Shown in pieces: positions 24,473 to 31,942 of a stretch of 53,049 nucleotides of DNA (position 1 is its first letter; each line of letters opens with the position of its first letter). The stretch is from Isosphaeraceae bacterium. GTDB taxonomy: Bacteria > Planctomycetota > Planctomycetia > Isosphaerales > Isosphaeraceae. The position numbers were made by a program, and so were the translations under genes. The notes under the pieces are model-generated. The model had not been told where the DNA came from. It made no database searches and saw only the letters and a program-made list of their open reading frames with translations. The DNA lies in assembly GCA_021324445.1 (NCBI GenBank), contig JAJPJC010000103.1, forward strand, positions 1-53,049, given 5' to 3'.

Positions 24473-25039
24473 TCATTCGGGGCGTGAGTCGCACAGCCGT
24501 GTTAACTTGGACACATCTCGGCGATCCCCACCGTGGTCCCACGGGCCTGACCGCGGCGACCGTCGCGATGGAGCCCCGAGGTTCACCGCGGAGATCGCAG
24601 AGACCGCCGAGGAACACGCCGAGGAAGCGACCGAGAGCGCATCGGGCTTCCGTCCTCCGGACCCTCCCGACCCGCTCTCCTGGCTCGGTTCCCTTCTCGG
24701 CGGTCTCTGCGATCTCTGCGGTGAATCCGTCCCCTCCCTCGCGGCGGTGCGACGGGTGGTCCAAAAGGTGGTGATCGCCCAGGAGTGTCCATAGGAGGCG
24801 CACACGGCCAGGAGCAGCTCCCCCGGGCGGCAGAGGCCGCCGAGGCGGGCCCGTCGATACAACATGAGTGGGATCAAGGCGAGGCTAGCTTTCCCGACTG
24901 GCTCTTCGACGAACAACGAGATGATCCGCCACCAGGGCTCCATGACCGGCTGGGGCAGTTGCACCCAGCCGTTGTACCAAGGTAGCGACAAGGCCAGGGC
25001 GATTCCAAAGACGAGCACGAGCGAGTCAGCGATGGTCAT
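24473..25039 (-). pseudogene. Membrane protein gene truncated by a palindromic element
   Basis: ATG 25039 opens a real-looking membrane protein: two or three hydrophobic helices (SLVLVFGIALALSLPWY, PLMLYRRARLGGL, ELLLAVCASYGHSWA). At about residue 84 the reading runs into the palindrome (24528-24784), after which residues are Arg/Ser/Ala-rich (AEIAETAE-type and SSACSSAVSAISAVNL) and carry no fold. The frame stays open to 24473, so a chimeric 188-residue product is possible, but the native C-terminus is lost. A stop is absent inside the element in this frame. The gene is in line with the SpoIIM-like gene behind it but lies downstream of that gene's stop by 77 bp. Confidence 0.6.
24528..24784. 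repeat. Palindromic element, 30-bp inverted core
   Basis: TTCACCGCGGAGATCGCAGA and on (24582-24611) and its reverse complement (24696-24725) match in 29 of 30 bases. The inverted symmetry extends outward more loosely to GGCGATC(C/A)CCACC at both ends. The interior has no transposase. It is a MITE-like element that interrupts the 3' end of a membrane-protein gene. Confidence 0.8.
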
Positions 25040-25115
25040 CGAGTGCGATCTCGAGAGTTCGCATCCTTGACGCCTGTCAAGGTCCGTCTACTGGCCGAAC
25101 GTCTGATAATGGGCG

Positions 25116-26126
25116 TTATGTCTGATTGGGCTCAAGCCCGCCCGCAAGGCTCGCGGAGCCCGCACGGCCGGCCCTTCCCGGCTGCCCGCGCGCCACGACG
25201 TAGCCCAGGAGGGCGACCGCGAGGCTGAGCCCCAGCATCGCCTTGGCAAGACCGGGAAGGTGGCTCGGCGAGACGAACGCCTCGATCGCGCCGGCGACCA
25301 GGAGTACCGGCACGATGCCCACCATGATCTGAACCGAGCTGCGGCCCTTCAGCCGCAGCTCGACGCGACGGCTGTAGCGCCCCGGGACGAGCAGGGCCTG
25401 GGCCATCAGCAGCCCGGCGCCGCCGCTGATCCAGATGGCCGGCAGTTCCAGGGATCCGTGGGCCACGATGAATTCCGCCAGCGGCCCGAGCATCCCCGCG
25501 CGCAGGCAGGCCGCGGCAATGGCCCCCAGCATCACCCCGTTGAGGACCAGCAGCCAGACGGTGCCGATGCCGAAGGTCAGGCCGAGTCCCCAGGTCAAGA
25601 GCGAGACCTTGATATTATTGACCGCGATCGCGCTGCCGGCCCCCGGCGCCGCGCGCGTGAGCGATTCGGTCCAGAGCCGCTTGGCGGCGATGGCCGCCCG
25701 CATGGGCGGGCTCACGAAGAAATTCTCCAGCACGGGGTTCCGCGCGGTCAGGAAGAAGCCCAGGACCGCGCCGGCCCAGAACAGGCCCGTGGCCAGCAGG
25801 ATCGGCCGCACCGCCGCCCGGAGGCGCATCGGCCAGGTGTCGCGCCAGAACTCCAGCCAGTTCCTTGACTGGGCGCGGCCGGCCTGATACAGAATGCTGT
25901 GCGCGTGGCCGACGAGGTGCTCCAGCTCGCGGACGACCGGATGATCGGGAAAACCCATCCGGGCATAGGCCAGATCGGCGACGGCCTGCCGGTACAGCGC
26001 GCTGCCTTGACGGAAGTCCTCCAGCGGCACGCGCGCCAGGGAGAGGCGGCGCGCCGTCTCGAGGAAGGTCTGGAGCCGCGCCCAGGCCTCCTGCCGCGCC
26101 CGGATGAACTCATGAACGACCATCAC
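25116..26126 (-). CDS. SpoIIM-like membrane protein (stage II sporulation protein M family)
   Basis: 336 residues from ATG 26126 (ATG 26123 is equally possible). It starts HEFIRARQEAWARLQTFLE, the family pattern, then has a helical cytoplasmic region and several membrane helices: PILLATGLFWAGAVLGFFLT, LTWGLGLTFGIGTVWLLVL, AEFIVAHGSLELPAIWISGG (the conserved motif), VPVLLVAGAIEAF and MLGLSLAVALLGYVVAR. SpoIIM/DUF95 proteins are usually next to RDD and DUF58/MoxR genes, as here, and may act with them. The 5' end overlaps the divergent RDD gene start by 15 bp, so each promoter must lie in the other gene. Confidence 0.9.
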   Translation of the reverse strand: MMVVHEFIRARQEAWARLQTFLETARRLSLARVPLEDFRQGSALYRQAVADLAYARMGFPDHPVVRELEHLVGHAHSILYQAGRAQSRNWLEFWRDTWPMRLRAAVRPILLATGLFWAGAVLGFFLTARNPVLENFFVSPPMRAAIAAKRLWTESLTRAAPGAGSAIAVNNIKVSLLTWGLGLTFGIGTVWLLVLNGVMLGAIAAACLRAGMLGPLAEFIVAHGSLELPAIWISGGAGLLMAQALLVPGRYSRRVELRLKGRSSVQIMVGIVPVLLVAGAIEAFVSPSHLPGLAKAMLGLSLAVALLGYVVARGQPGRAGRAGSASLAGGLEPNQT

Positions 26127-26939
26127 TTACCTCTCGCCCAGCGCGTGATTTCGATCCGCACCCCGGAGAACATCGAGCTCTCGTACGCCCTGGCGGGAGC
26201 GGGAAGCCGCGCCGCCGCGTACTTCCTCGACGTCTTGATCATGTCCGTCGTGTGCCAGATGCTGCTCAACGTCCTCGTGTATGCCTTCGGCTTGCTCCTG
26301 AGCGCCTTCGGTGCCGACGGCGCGGCGTGGGCCGCGGCGATCCTGGCCCTGGGCTCGTTCGCGCTCTACATTGGCTACTTCATCTTCCTCGAATGGCTCA
26401 TGAACGGCCAGACGCCGGGCAAGCGGTTGCTGCAGATCCGGGTGATCAAGCAAGGCGGGTACGCGCTGCGCTTCTTCGATACCTTGCTGCGGAACCTGCT
26501 GCGCGTGGTCGATTTCCTGCCGCTGTTCTACGGGGTGGGGCTGACGAGCCTGCTCTTGACCCGCGACAGCCAGCGGCTCGGCGACCTGGTCGCCGGCACG
26601 CTGGTGGTGTACCAGGAGCCGGTGCAGACCGAATCGCTCCTGCCGGACCTCCCCGCCCCCGAGGAATCGGAGCGGCTGTTGCCGGCCGCGCAGTTGTCCG
26701 CGATCCCCGACGAGGCGATCGCGCTGGCGGGCCAGTACCTCCGCTCCCGGGTCGAACTGGCCCCCCGGCCGCGCCAGGAAGTTGCCGCGGAACTGGCGGA
26801 GCTCATCCGCGAGACCAGCGGGCTGGAGCCGCGGCCCGGGCAGAGCATCGAGAGCTTCCTTGCAGCGATCGTCAGACAAGCCGAGCCAGCCCCTCCATGG
26901 TCAGCCCGAACTTCGGCGGAAGCTGAACTCCCCTCTTGA
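26112..26939 (+). CDS. RDD-family membrane protein
   Basis: 275 residues from ATG 26112 (MNDHHLPLAQRVISIRTPEN). The RDD domain spans about 15-160: YALAGAGSRAAAYFLDVLIM (with the R-D of the motif), FIFLEWLMNGQTPGKRLLQI and FDTLLRNLLRVVDFLPLFY followed by LTRDSQRLGDLVAGTLVVYQ. Four membrane helices are apparent. The C-terminal 110 residues are hydrophilic and Pro/Glu-rich (ESERLLPAAQLSAIPDEAIA and on), a region often found in planctomycete RDD proteins. The protein is divergent from and overlaps the SpoIIM-like gene; the two are expected to be membrane partners. Its 3' end overlaps the next minus-strand gene by 68 bp. Confidence 0.9.
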   Translation: MNDHHLPLAQRVISIRTPENIELSYALAGAGSRAAAYFLDVLIMSVVCQMLLNVLVYAFGLLLSAFGADGAAWAAAILALGSFALYIGYFIFLEWLMNGQTPGKRLLQIRVIKQGGYALRFFDTLLRNLLRVVDFLPLFYGVGLTSLLLTRDSQRLGDLVAGTLVVYQEPVQTESLLPDLPAPEESERLLPAAQLSAIPDEAIALAGQYLRSRVELAPRPRQEVAAELAELIRETSGLEPRPGQSIESFLAAIVRQAEPAPPWSARTSAEAELPS

Positions 26940-27849
26940 TCAGGCGCCGCGCGATCTTGTCCCGGTCCTTGGCGAGCTTTTTCTCGGTGTCGATCACGCG
27001 TGTACCGGCCCAGCGGTCGCCGTAGCGGCGGAGCAAGGGATCGGAATACGCCGCCGCCGCGTCCACCAGGTTGAAAATGGGAACAAACTGGCTCAACCAC
27101 CGAAGAACCCCCTGGCCGATGGTCAGTGGTGTCTTTCCGTCCCGCGACTGCACGACCCGCAGACCGGCGCTCCGCTTGCCGAGCCCCGCGCCGCGAAGGA
27201 GCGAGTCGCGCACGAACAGGAGGCCAACGCCGATCAAATCGATGATGAAGATGAGGAGCGATGCCACAGTCTCGCCGGCGCCAAACACCGCCCCGGCTAT
27301 GATCCCTGCCACGATGATAGGGAAATACAAAAACATGCATATATCAAATATCATTGCTACGACTCGGCGGTTCCACATGCCGACCTGGCAGCGGCGGCAG
27401 AGGAAGAACTGCTTGCGAAAGGGTTTGGCCCGGCAGCGGTTGCAATAGGGGGCATGGCAGCGCACGCACACCAGCACGGCCGGCCGATTATGCCAGGCGC
27501 AGGGCAGCGAGTCTTCCGCCAGGGCGAGCTGGTCCCGCTTGCGGCGCGGCCAGGCTTCGGCCAGCCGGTCGCCCAGCGCCGATCCCTTGGCATCCAGGCT
27601 GAGCTGCTCCATGATCGTGGGCTGATCCGCGGCCGGCCTGGCTTCCGGCTGGGTGCAATGGCGGACCAGCGTGTTGGGCGTGATCGTCCTGTCCTCGAGG
27701 AACTGGCGGAGAGTCCTGCGCGACACCGGGCCGTAAATCTCCTCATCCGCCGATTCGATATACCAGCCGATTTCGTAAGGATCCATGGTGGTCGGCTCAA
27801 CACCACCCTTGGCGACCTGGACCCCGTCGAAGTCTGGGTCATAAGTCAT
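26872..27849 (-). CDS. GYF_2 (DUF4339) / zinc-ribbon / RDD fusion protein
   Basis: 325 residues from ATG 27849, which has AGGAGACCCGCC in front. ATG 27786 is an internal alternative closer to the start of homology. Residues about 28-60 (IGWYIESADEEIYGPVSRRT) are a GYF_2 domain. A zinc-binding cluster CAWHNRPAVLVCVRCHAPYC followed by CRAKPFRKQFFLCRRC lies at about 117-155. The rest is an RDD domain (MIFDICMFLYFPIIVAGIIA, GLGKRSAGLRVVQSRDGKTP, GQGVLRWLSQFVPIFNLVD). It probably anchors a protein-interaction module in the membrane. AT content around 27280-27360 is higher than in neighbours. Convergent overlap with the RDD gene is 68 bp. Confidence 0.88.
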   Translation of the reverse strand: MTYDPDFDGVQVAKGGVEPTTMDPYEIGWYIESADEEIYGPVSRRTLRQFLEDRTITPNTLVRHCTQPEARPAADQPTIMEQLSLDAKGSALGDRLAEAWPRRKRDQLALAEDSLPCAWHNRPAVLVCVRCHAPYCNRCRAKPFRKQFFLCRRCQVGMWNRRVVAMIFDICMFLYFPIIVAGIIAGAVFGAGETVASLLIFIIDLIGVGLLFVRDSLLRGAGLGKRSAGLRVVQSRDGKTPLTIGQGVLRWLSQFVPIFNLVDAAAAYSDPLLRRYGDRWAGTRVIDTEKKLAKDRDKIARRLIKRGVQLPPKFGLTMEGLARLV

Positions 27850-27908
27850 GGCGGGTCTCCTGGGGTGATCGGCTTAACACGGCTCTTTGCAGCCTGGACC
27901 TGGCTCAT
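27846..27908 (-). CDS. 20-residue leader ORF upstream of the GYF_2/RDD gene
   Basis: ATG 27908 has AGGAGCCAGTC in front and reads MSQVQAAKSRVKPITPGDPP before a TGA that overlaps the next ATG as ATGA. The codons GTTAAGCCGATCACC and neighbours match those encoding VQVAKGGVEPTT in the following gene at 29 of 39 bases. This suggests a duplication of the start region. Translation of the leader could govern that of the main gene. Confidence 0.45.
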   Translation of the reverse strand: MSQVQAAKSRVKPITPGDPP

Positions 27909-28131
27909 GACTGGCTCCTGTGAGGTGAGAAATCGAGAGCCCAGGACGCTGATTATCGACCGGCAGTTCCGCGCGATCAAGCTTCTGGAACCGGCACGGT
28001 CTGGTTTGCCGGCGCCTCGACTGGGTCCTTGCAGCTTCGAGCGCGCCCATTCAGAATACAAGCACCGCGGCGAGCGGAGCCCGGCGGGCGGCCCGCCGCG
28101 ACCGCGGCGTGGAGGGAGGGCGGCCCCAGTC

Positions 28132-28947
28132 ATGGCCGGTCGGAAGACCTCGATACTCCGGCGGATCCTGGTGCAGACCGACTGCGCGTTCTGGTGCATT
28201 CACGATCACCTCGACGTGCTGGCGTACCTGGGTTTGCCCACCCTGGCCGCCCTGCTGGCCGGCGCGCTGGGGCTGGTTGCGAGCTGGCGCACCTGGGACT
28301 TCCCCCCCGAGGTCAATGTCTTGATCGCGGGTGTGGCCTGCCCGTTCCTGGCCCTGTTCATCTTCACGGCGATGCCGCTGCCCTGCGCCGTCTTCGCCTG
28401 GAAGGAAGCCGAGGGCGAGCCGGCCACGGCCGGCGAGTGCTTCGCCTGGTGCCGCCGCCGCGCCGGCCGGCTGGCGGGCGTTTTGATCCGCCTGGGACTG
28501 CTCTGGCTGGTTTCCCTCCTGTGTTGCGGCCTGCCGCTCCTCTGGGTCTGGCCCAGGACCTGCCTCACGCCGCTGGTCGCCCTCTTCGAGGACGAGCGGC
28601 GGATCTTCCGCCGCAGCCGGCGAATCCTCCGCGAGGACATCGGCGTCACCTTGATCGGCTCGCTCTACCTGGGAATGGGCATCGTCCTGGGCCTCCTGAT
28701 CGTCTTGCCGCGGATCGTCCTGAGATTTCCGGTCCTGGGCGCTCACCTGCTCGAGGAAAGCTGGCGCACCGCGGTACTCGAGCACCTGTGGATCTTCGAA
28801 ACGATGTCCGGCGCGATCCTGCTGACCGCCATCGCGATGAGCTGGTGGATGTCGCTGACGCTGGTCTACCACGACATCCGATGGGTCCGCGAAGGCGAAG
28901 ACCTCAAGCGCCGGATCGCCCGGCTTCGTGCCAGGCTCGCGACTTGA
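28132..28947 (+). CDS. Multi-pass membrane protein of the MoxR cluster
   Basis: 271 residues from ATG 28132 (MAGRKTSILRRILVQTDCAF); the frame is open far upstream but the earlier part is antisense to the GYF_2/RDD gene. Five or six membrane helices are apparent: LAYLGLPTLAALLAGALGLV, VLIAGVACPFLALFIFTAM, VLIRLGLLWLVSLLCCGLPL, LIGSLYLGMGIVLGLLIVLP and SGAILLTAIAMSWWMSLTLV. Between them a cytoplasmic loop holds PLVALFEDERRIFRRSRRIL. I do not recognise a defined family; similar proteins lie in planctomycete clusters with MoxR. It starts the forward run of five genes ending with the DUF58 gene. Confidence 0.8.
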   Translation: MAGRKTSILRRILVQTDCAFWCIHDHLDVLAYLGLPTLAALLAGALGLVASWRTWDFPPEVNVLIAGVACPFLALFIFTAMPLPCAVFAWKEAEGEPATAGECFAWCRRRAGRLAGVLIRLGLLWLVSLLCCGLPLLWVWPRTCLTPLVALFEDERRIFRRSRRILREDIGVTLIGSLYLGMGIVLGLLIVLPRIVLRFPVLGAHLLEESWRTAVLEHLWIFETMSGAILLTAIAMSWWMSLTLVYHDIRWVREGEDLKRRIARLRARLAT

Positions 28948-28986
28948 GGGATGCGCGAGGAAACAGCCGGGCCCCGGAAAGGAGTG

Positions 28987-29778
28987 ATGTGCGTGACGGT
29001 TTGGCGGCCGGTCCCCAGAGTCATCGCGGTCCGGGCCGCGGCGGGGTTCTCGTGGTTGGTCACCGCACCGTCCCCGACGTTCGCGGCCGCGCTTCCTTCC
29101 GGGCCGGCCGGCGTGGATCCCGCGCGCGCGGCCCGCGATGTGTTTCAAGACCCCGGTTTCTGGTGGAAACGGATCGAGACGCGGACGGTTTCCACCTCCT
29201 GGCTCGAGTCCATTCTCCTGGCGGTGTGGGACCTGTTCGTGTGGATTGTCCGGAAAATCTTCGAGCTGATCTTCAAGATTCTCGGCAGCCTCTTCGGCGT
29301 CTTCACGGGCGATCTCTCGCGCGCCACGGTCGTGGTCTGGCTGGTCGTCGTGGCACTCCTGGCCTGGGCGGCCTGGAAGCTCTATCCGGCGATCGTGCGA
29401 TGGCTCAGCGGCGCGCCGGCACCCCGCACGCCGGATGGGGTCGCGTGCCAGACGCTGGCCGAGGCTGCCGACCTCTTCGAGCAGGCCGGCCAGGCGTTGC
29501 GCGATGGGCTCTACGCCCAGTCGATCCGGCTGGCACTCCTGGCGCTGATTGCCCGGTTGCAGCAACACGGCCTGCTGCGCTACGACCCGACCCGGACCAA
29601 CCGCGAGTACCATCGAGAGCTGCGCGGCAGGTCAGACCTGGCCGCGTGCTTTGGCCAACTGGCGCGGATCTACGAGCGGGCCTGGTATGGCCGGCTGCCG
29701 GCCGGCCGTGCCGAGGCCGAACAGGCGATCGACCTGTGTGGATCCGTGATCAACAGGGAGGACCTCGCTCCTGAGTAA
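28987..29778 (+). CDS. DUF4129 domain membrane protein
   Basis: 263 residues from ATG 28987; ATG 28951 and GTG 28993 (AGGAG eight bases upstream) are other options. After an N-terminal hydrophobic segment come RDVFQDPGFWWKRIE, a long membrane-proximal helix (LLAVWDLFVWIVRKIFELIF) and a second one (ATVVVWLVVVALLAWAAWKL). The C-terminal DUF4129 region has RLALLALIARLQQHGLLRYD followed by NREYHRELRG and LARIYERAWYGRLP, as in the family. In other genomes this gene accompanies MoxR and DUF58. The stop overlaps the next start region by 8 bp (CTGAGTAA). The gene follows the previous one closely. Confidence 0.88.
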   Translation: MCVTVWRPVPRVIAVRAAAGFSWLVTAPSPTFAAALPSGPAGVDPARAARDVFQDPGFWWKRIETRTVSTSWLESILLAVWDLFVWIVRKIFELIFKILGSLFGVFTGDLSRATVVVWLVVVALLAWAAWKLYPAIVRWLSGAPAPRTPDGVACQTLAEAADLFEQAGQALRDGLYAQSIRLALLALIARLQQHGLLRYDPTRTNREYHRELRGRSDLAACFGQLARIYERAWYGRLPAGRAEAEQAIDLCGSVINREDLAPE

Positions 29779-31003
29779 ACCCACGCGGTCCCGGTGGATC
29801 CTGCTGGCGGCCCTGGCACTGGGCGTCGGATTCCTGGCGTTCCTGGGAAGCCGGCTGCGCGTCACCTACCGAACGCCATTGACCGGCTGCGCCTACGACG
29901 ACGGCACCGGAGGCGCCTCGGGCGTGTTCCGATGGGCGGAGCGGATCGGCATTCCGGCCCGCCTCCTGGAGGTTCCCATCTGGGAAGCGGCCCAGGCTCT
30001 CCCAGGGCGCTCGGGTCACTGCGTGCTGACGATGGGCAATGACCCCTGGTCGCCCACGGGAGAGGACCTGCAACCAGAAGACTGGCAGCGCATCCGCGGC
30101 TGGCTCGCCGACGGCAACACGCTCATCATCGTGACCAGTGCGCCCCAGAGCCTGCCCCGCGCCCTCCGGCGGGACTTGATTCCGGCGACGCTCGTGGAGA
30201 CAACCGCCGCAAAGCCCCGTTCCGCGCCCGGCTCATTCCCGAGCTGGGAGTCCGTGGACAGCCGGCCGGAAACCACCCAGGCGCCCGTGACCAGCGGGGG
30301 AATCCTGACGGTCGCCGCCAAGGGACCGCGCTGGAGCGTGGCCGCGACGAAGCCCGCGCCGGCTCGCGACCACGACCCAGCCCGCTGGCAACTGGCCGGC
30401 GATGGGCGTGGGGGCGTTTTCTTTCGCATCCCCGTCGGGCACGGCGCCGTCTGTATTCTCCTGGATGACTTTGCGTGGACGAACACCGGGTTCGATCACG
30501 GCGACAACGCGCGCGTGCTGGCGGAGCTCCTGGGGCGCGAGATCCGGGGCGGGGCGCTCGCGATGGATGAATACCGCCATGGCCACGGCCGGGCCGAGTC
30601 GTTCCTCACGTACATCGGGAACTTGCCCGGTTCCTCGGCCTTCCTGTGGCTGGCCGCCCTCTGGGTGCTTCTCGTGTTTTATGGTCGAAACGTCCGGCTC
30701 AAGCCGGTCGAGGCGTATCGCGAGCGGGAGCGGCGGACCGCTCAGGAATCCATCGACGCGGTGGCCCAGCTCTACGAGCGCGCCCGGGCCGCGCCCCTGG
30801 TCGTCGACGCGGTCGCCCGGCGGCTGCGCCAGGTCTCCCGATCGTCGGCGGAGCATCCGCCCGCCGTCGATGCACTCCTGCAAACCGCCGAAGACTACGT
30901 CAGGACGGGGGAGCGGCCGGCCGCTCCGGCTGCCGCCCTGGATCTCGTCCGAAAACTGGTTCAGCTCCGGAAACGGATCTATGGAACTCGCACAGTTTCA
31001 TGA
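29771..31003 (+). CDS. DUF4350 domain protein, apparent CTG start
   Basis: The frame opens after a stop at 29747 and the only well-placed start is CTG 29771, nine bases after GGGAGG (29756-29761). This gives 410 residues beginning LSKPTRSRWILLAALALGVG, a membrane anchor. TTG 29879 would give 374 residues with no anchor and no ribosome site. The body has the DUF4350 pattern: SGVFRWAERIGIPARLLEVP, LIIVTSAPQSLPRAL, GGVFFRIPVGHGAVCILLDD and FLWLAALWVLLVFYGRNVRL (second membrane helix). Its end overlaps the MoxR ATPase start by 23 bp. It probably belongs to the same complex as DUF4129 and DUF58. Confidence 0.75.
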   Translation: MSKPTRSRWILLAALALGVGFLAFLGSRLRVTYRTPLTGCAYDDGTGGASGVFRWAERIGIPARLLEVPIWEAAQALPGRSGHCVLTMGNDPWSPTGEDLQPEDWQRIRGWLADGNTLIIVTSAPQSLPRALRRDLIPATLVETTAAKPRSAPGSFPSWESVDSRPETTQAPVTSGGILTVAAKGPRWSVAATKPAPARDHDPARWQLAGDGRGGVFFRIPVGHGAVCILLDDFAWTNTGFDHGDNARVLAELLGREIRGGALAMDEYRHGHGRAESFLTYIGNLPGSSAFLWLAALWVLLVFYGRNVRLKPVEAYRERERRTAQESIDAVAQLYERARAAPLVVDAVARRLRQVSRSSAEHPPAVDALLQTAEDYVRTGERPAAPAAALDLVRKLVQLRKRIYGTRTVS

Positions 31004-31937
31004 ACACGCGGGCCGGCTCAAGGCCGGCCTGCGCCGGGTCTTCTTCGGTCAGGACGACGTGCTCGACCAGCTCCTGGCCGCGCTGTACGCCGGCGGCCAT
31101 GTCTTGCTCGAAGGAGTCCCCGGCCTGGGCAAGACCCTGCTGGCGAAGAGCCTGGCCCGGCTGTTCGAGGCCGACTTCCAGCGGATCCAGTTCACGCCGG
31201 ACCTGATGCCGGCCGATATCCTGGGGACGGAGGTCTTTCAGCTCGCCTCGCAGACGTTCCAGTTGCGCCGCGGGCCGATCTTCACCACGATCCTCCTGGC
31301 CGACGAGATCAACCGGGCCCCGCCCAAGACCCAGGCCGCGCTCCTGGAAGTCATGGAAGAACGATCGGTCTCGCTGGGGACCCAGACGTATGCGCTGCCG
31401 CCGCTGTTCACCGTGCTGGCGACGCAGAACCCCATCGAATACGAAGGGACCTATCCCCTGCCGGAAGCGCAGGTCGATCGCTTCATGTGCAAGATCCTGC
31501 TGCGCTATCCCAGCGCCGAGGAGGAGCTGGCGATCCTGGCCGCGTATGACCAGGGCCAGGACCTGCACCGCGCGGCCCAGTCGGAGTTGACGCCGGTCAC
31601 CAACCCCGCGGAGGTGCTGGCAACGCGTCAGGAGCTCACGGGGATTCAGACCAGTCCCGAGGTCTTGCGCTACTTGAGCGAAGTGGTCCGCGCGACCCGG
31701 TCGTCGCCGCAGATCCAGGTGGGGGCCAGCCCGAGGGCCGCCGTCCACCTGCTCTTGATGAGCAAGACCCTGGCGGCGATGGACGGCCGCGAATTCGTGA
31801 CGCCCGATGACGTCAAGGCGGCGGCGCCGGCGGTCCTGCGGCACCGGCTGCTCCTGACGCCGGAAGCCCAGGTCGCGGCCGAGACTCCCGATCGCGTGCT
31901 CACGAGGGCCCTGGCGCAGGTCGAAGTGCCGCGCTGA
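30981..31937 (+). CDS. MoxR-family AAA+ ATPase
   Basis: 318 residues from ATG 30981 (MELAQFHEHAGRLKAGLRRV). Walker A is HVLLEGVPGLGKTLLAKSLA, Walker B is TTILLADEINRAPPKTQAAL, and the sensor region is FTVLATQNPIEYEGTYPLPE, followed by the conserved VDRFMCKILLRYPS. This is the MoxR pattern in full. MoxR ATPases act as chaperones for assembly of metalloenzymes or membrane complexes, generally with a DUF58 or VWA partner; here the DUF58 gene follows 5 bp later. The 5' end overlaps the DUF4350 gene by 23 bp. No VWA-domain gene is in the cluster. Confidence 0.96.
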   Translation: MELAQFHEHAGRLKAGLRRVFFGQDDVLDQLLAALYAGGHVLLEGVPGLGKTLLAKSLARLFEADFQRIQFTPDLMPADILGTEVFQLASQTFQLRRGPIFTTILLADEINRAPPKTQAALLEVMEERSVSLGTQTYALPPLFTVLATQNPIEYEGTYPLPEAQVDRFMCKILLRYPSAEEELAILAAYDQGQDLHRAAQSELTPVTNPAEVLATRQELTGIQTSPEVLRYLSEVVRATRSSPQIQVGASPRAAVHLLLMSKTLAAMDGREFVTPDDVKAAAPAVLRHRLLLTPEAQVAAETPDRVLTRALAQVEVPR

Positions 31938-31942
31938 CAACG

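Noticed and set aside
24426..24803. A 125-codon minus-strand ORF across the palindromic element
   Set aside because: It is translation of the repeat itself, with AEIAETAEKG-type residues that arise from the repeat in several frames.
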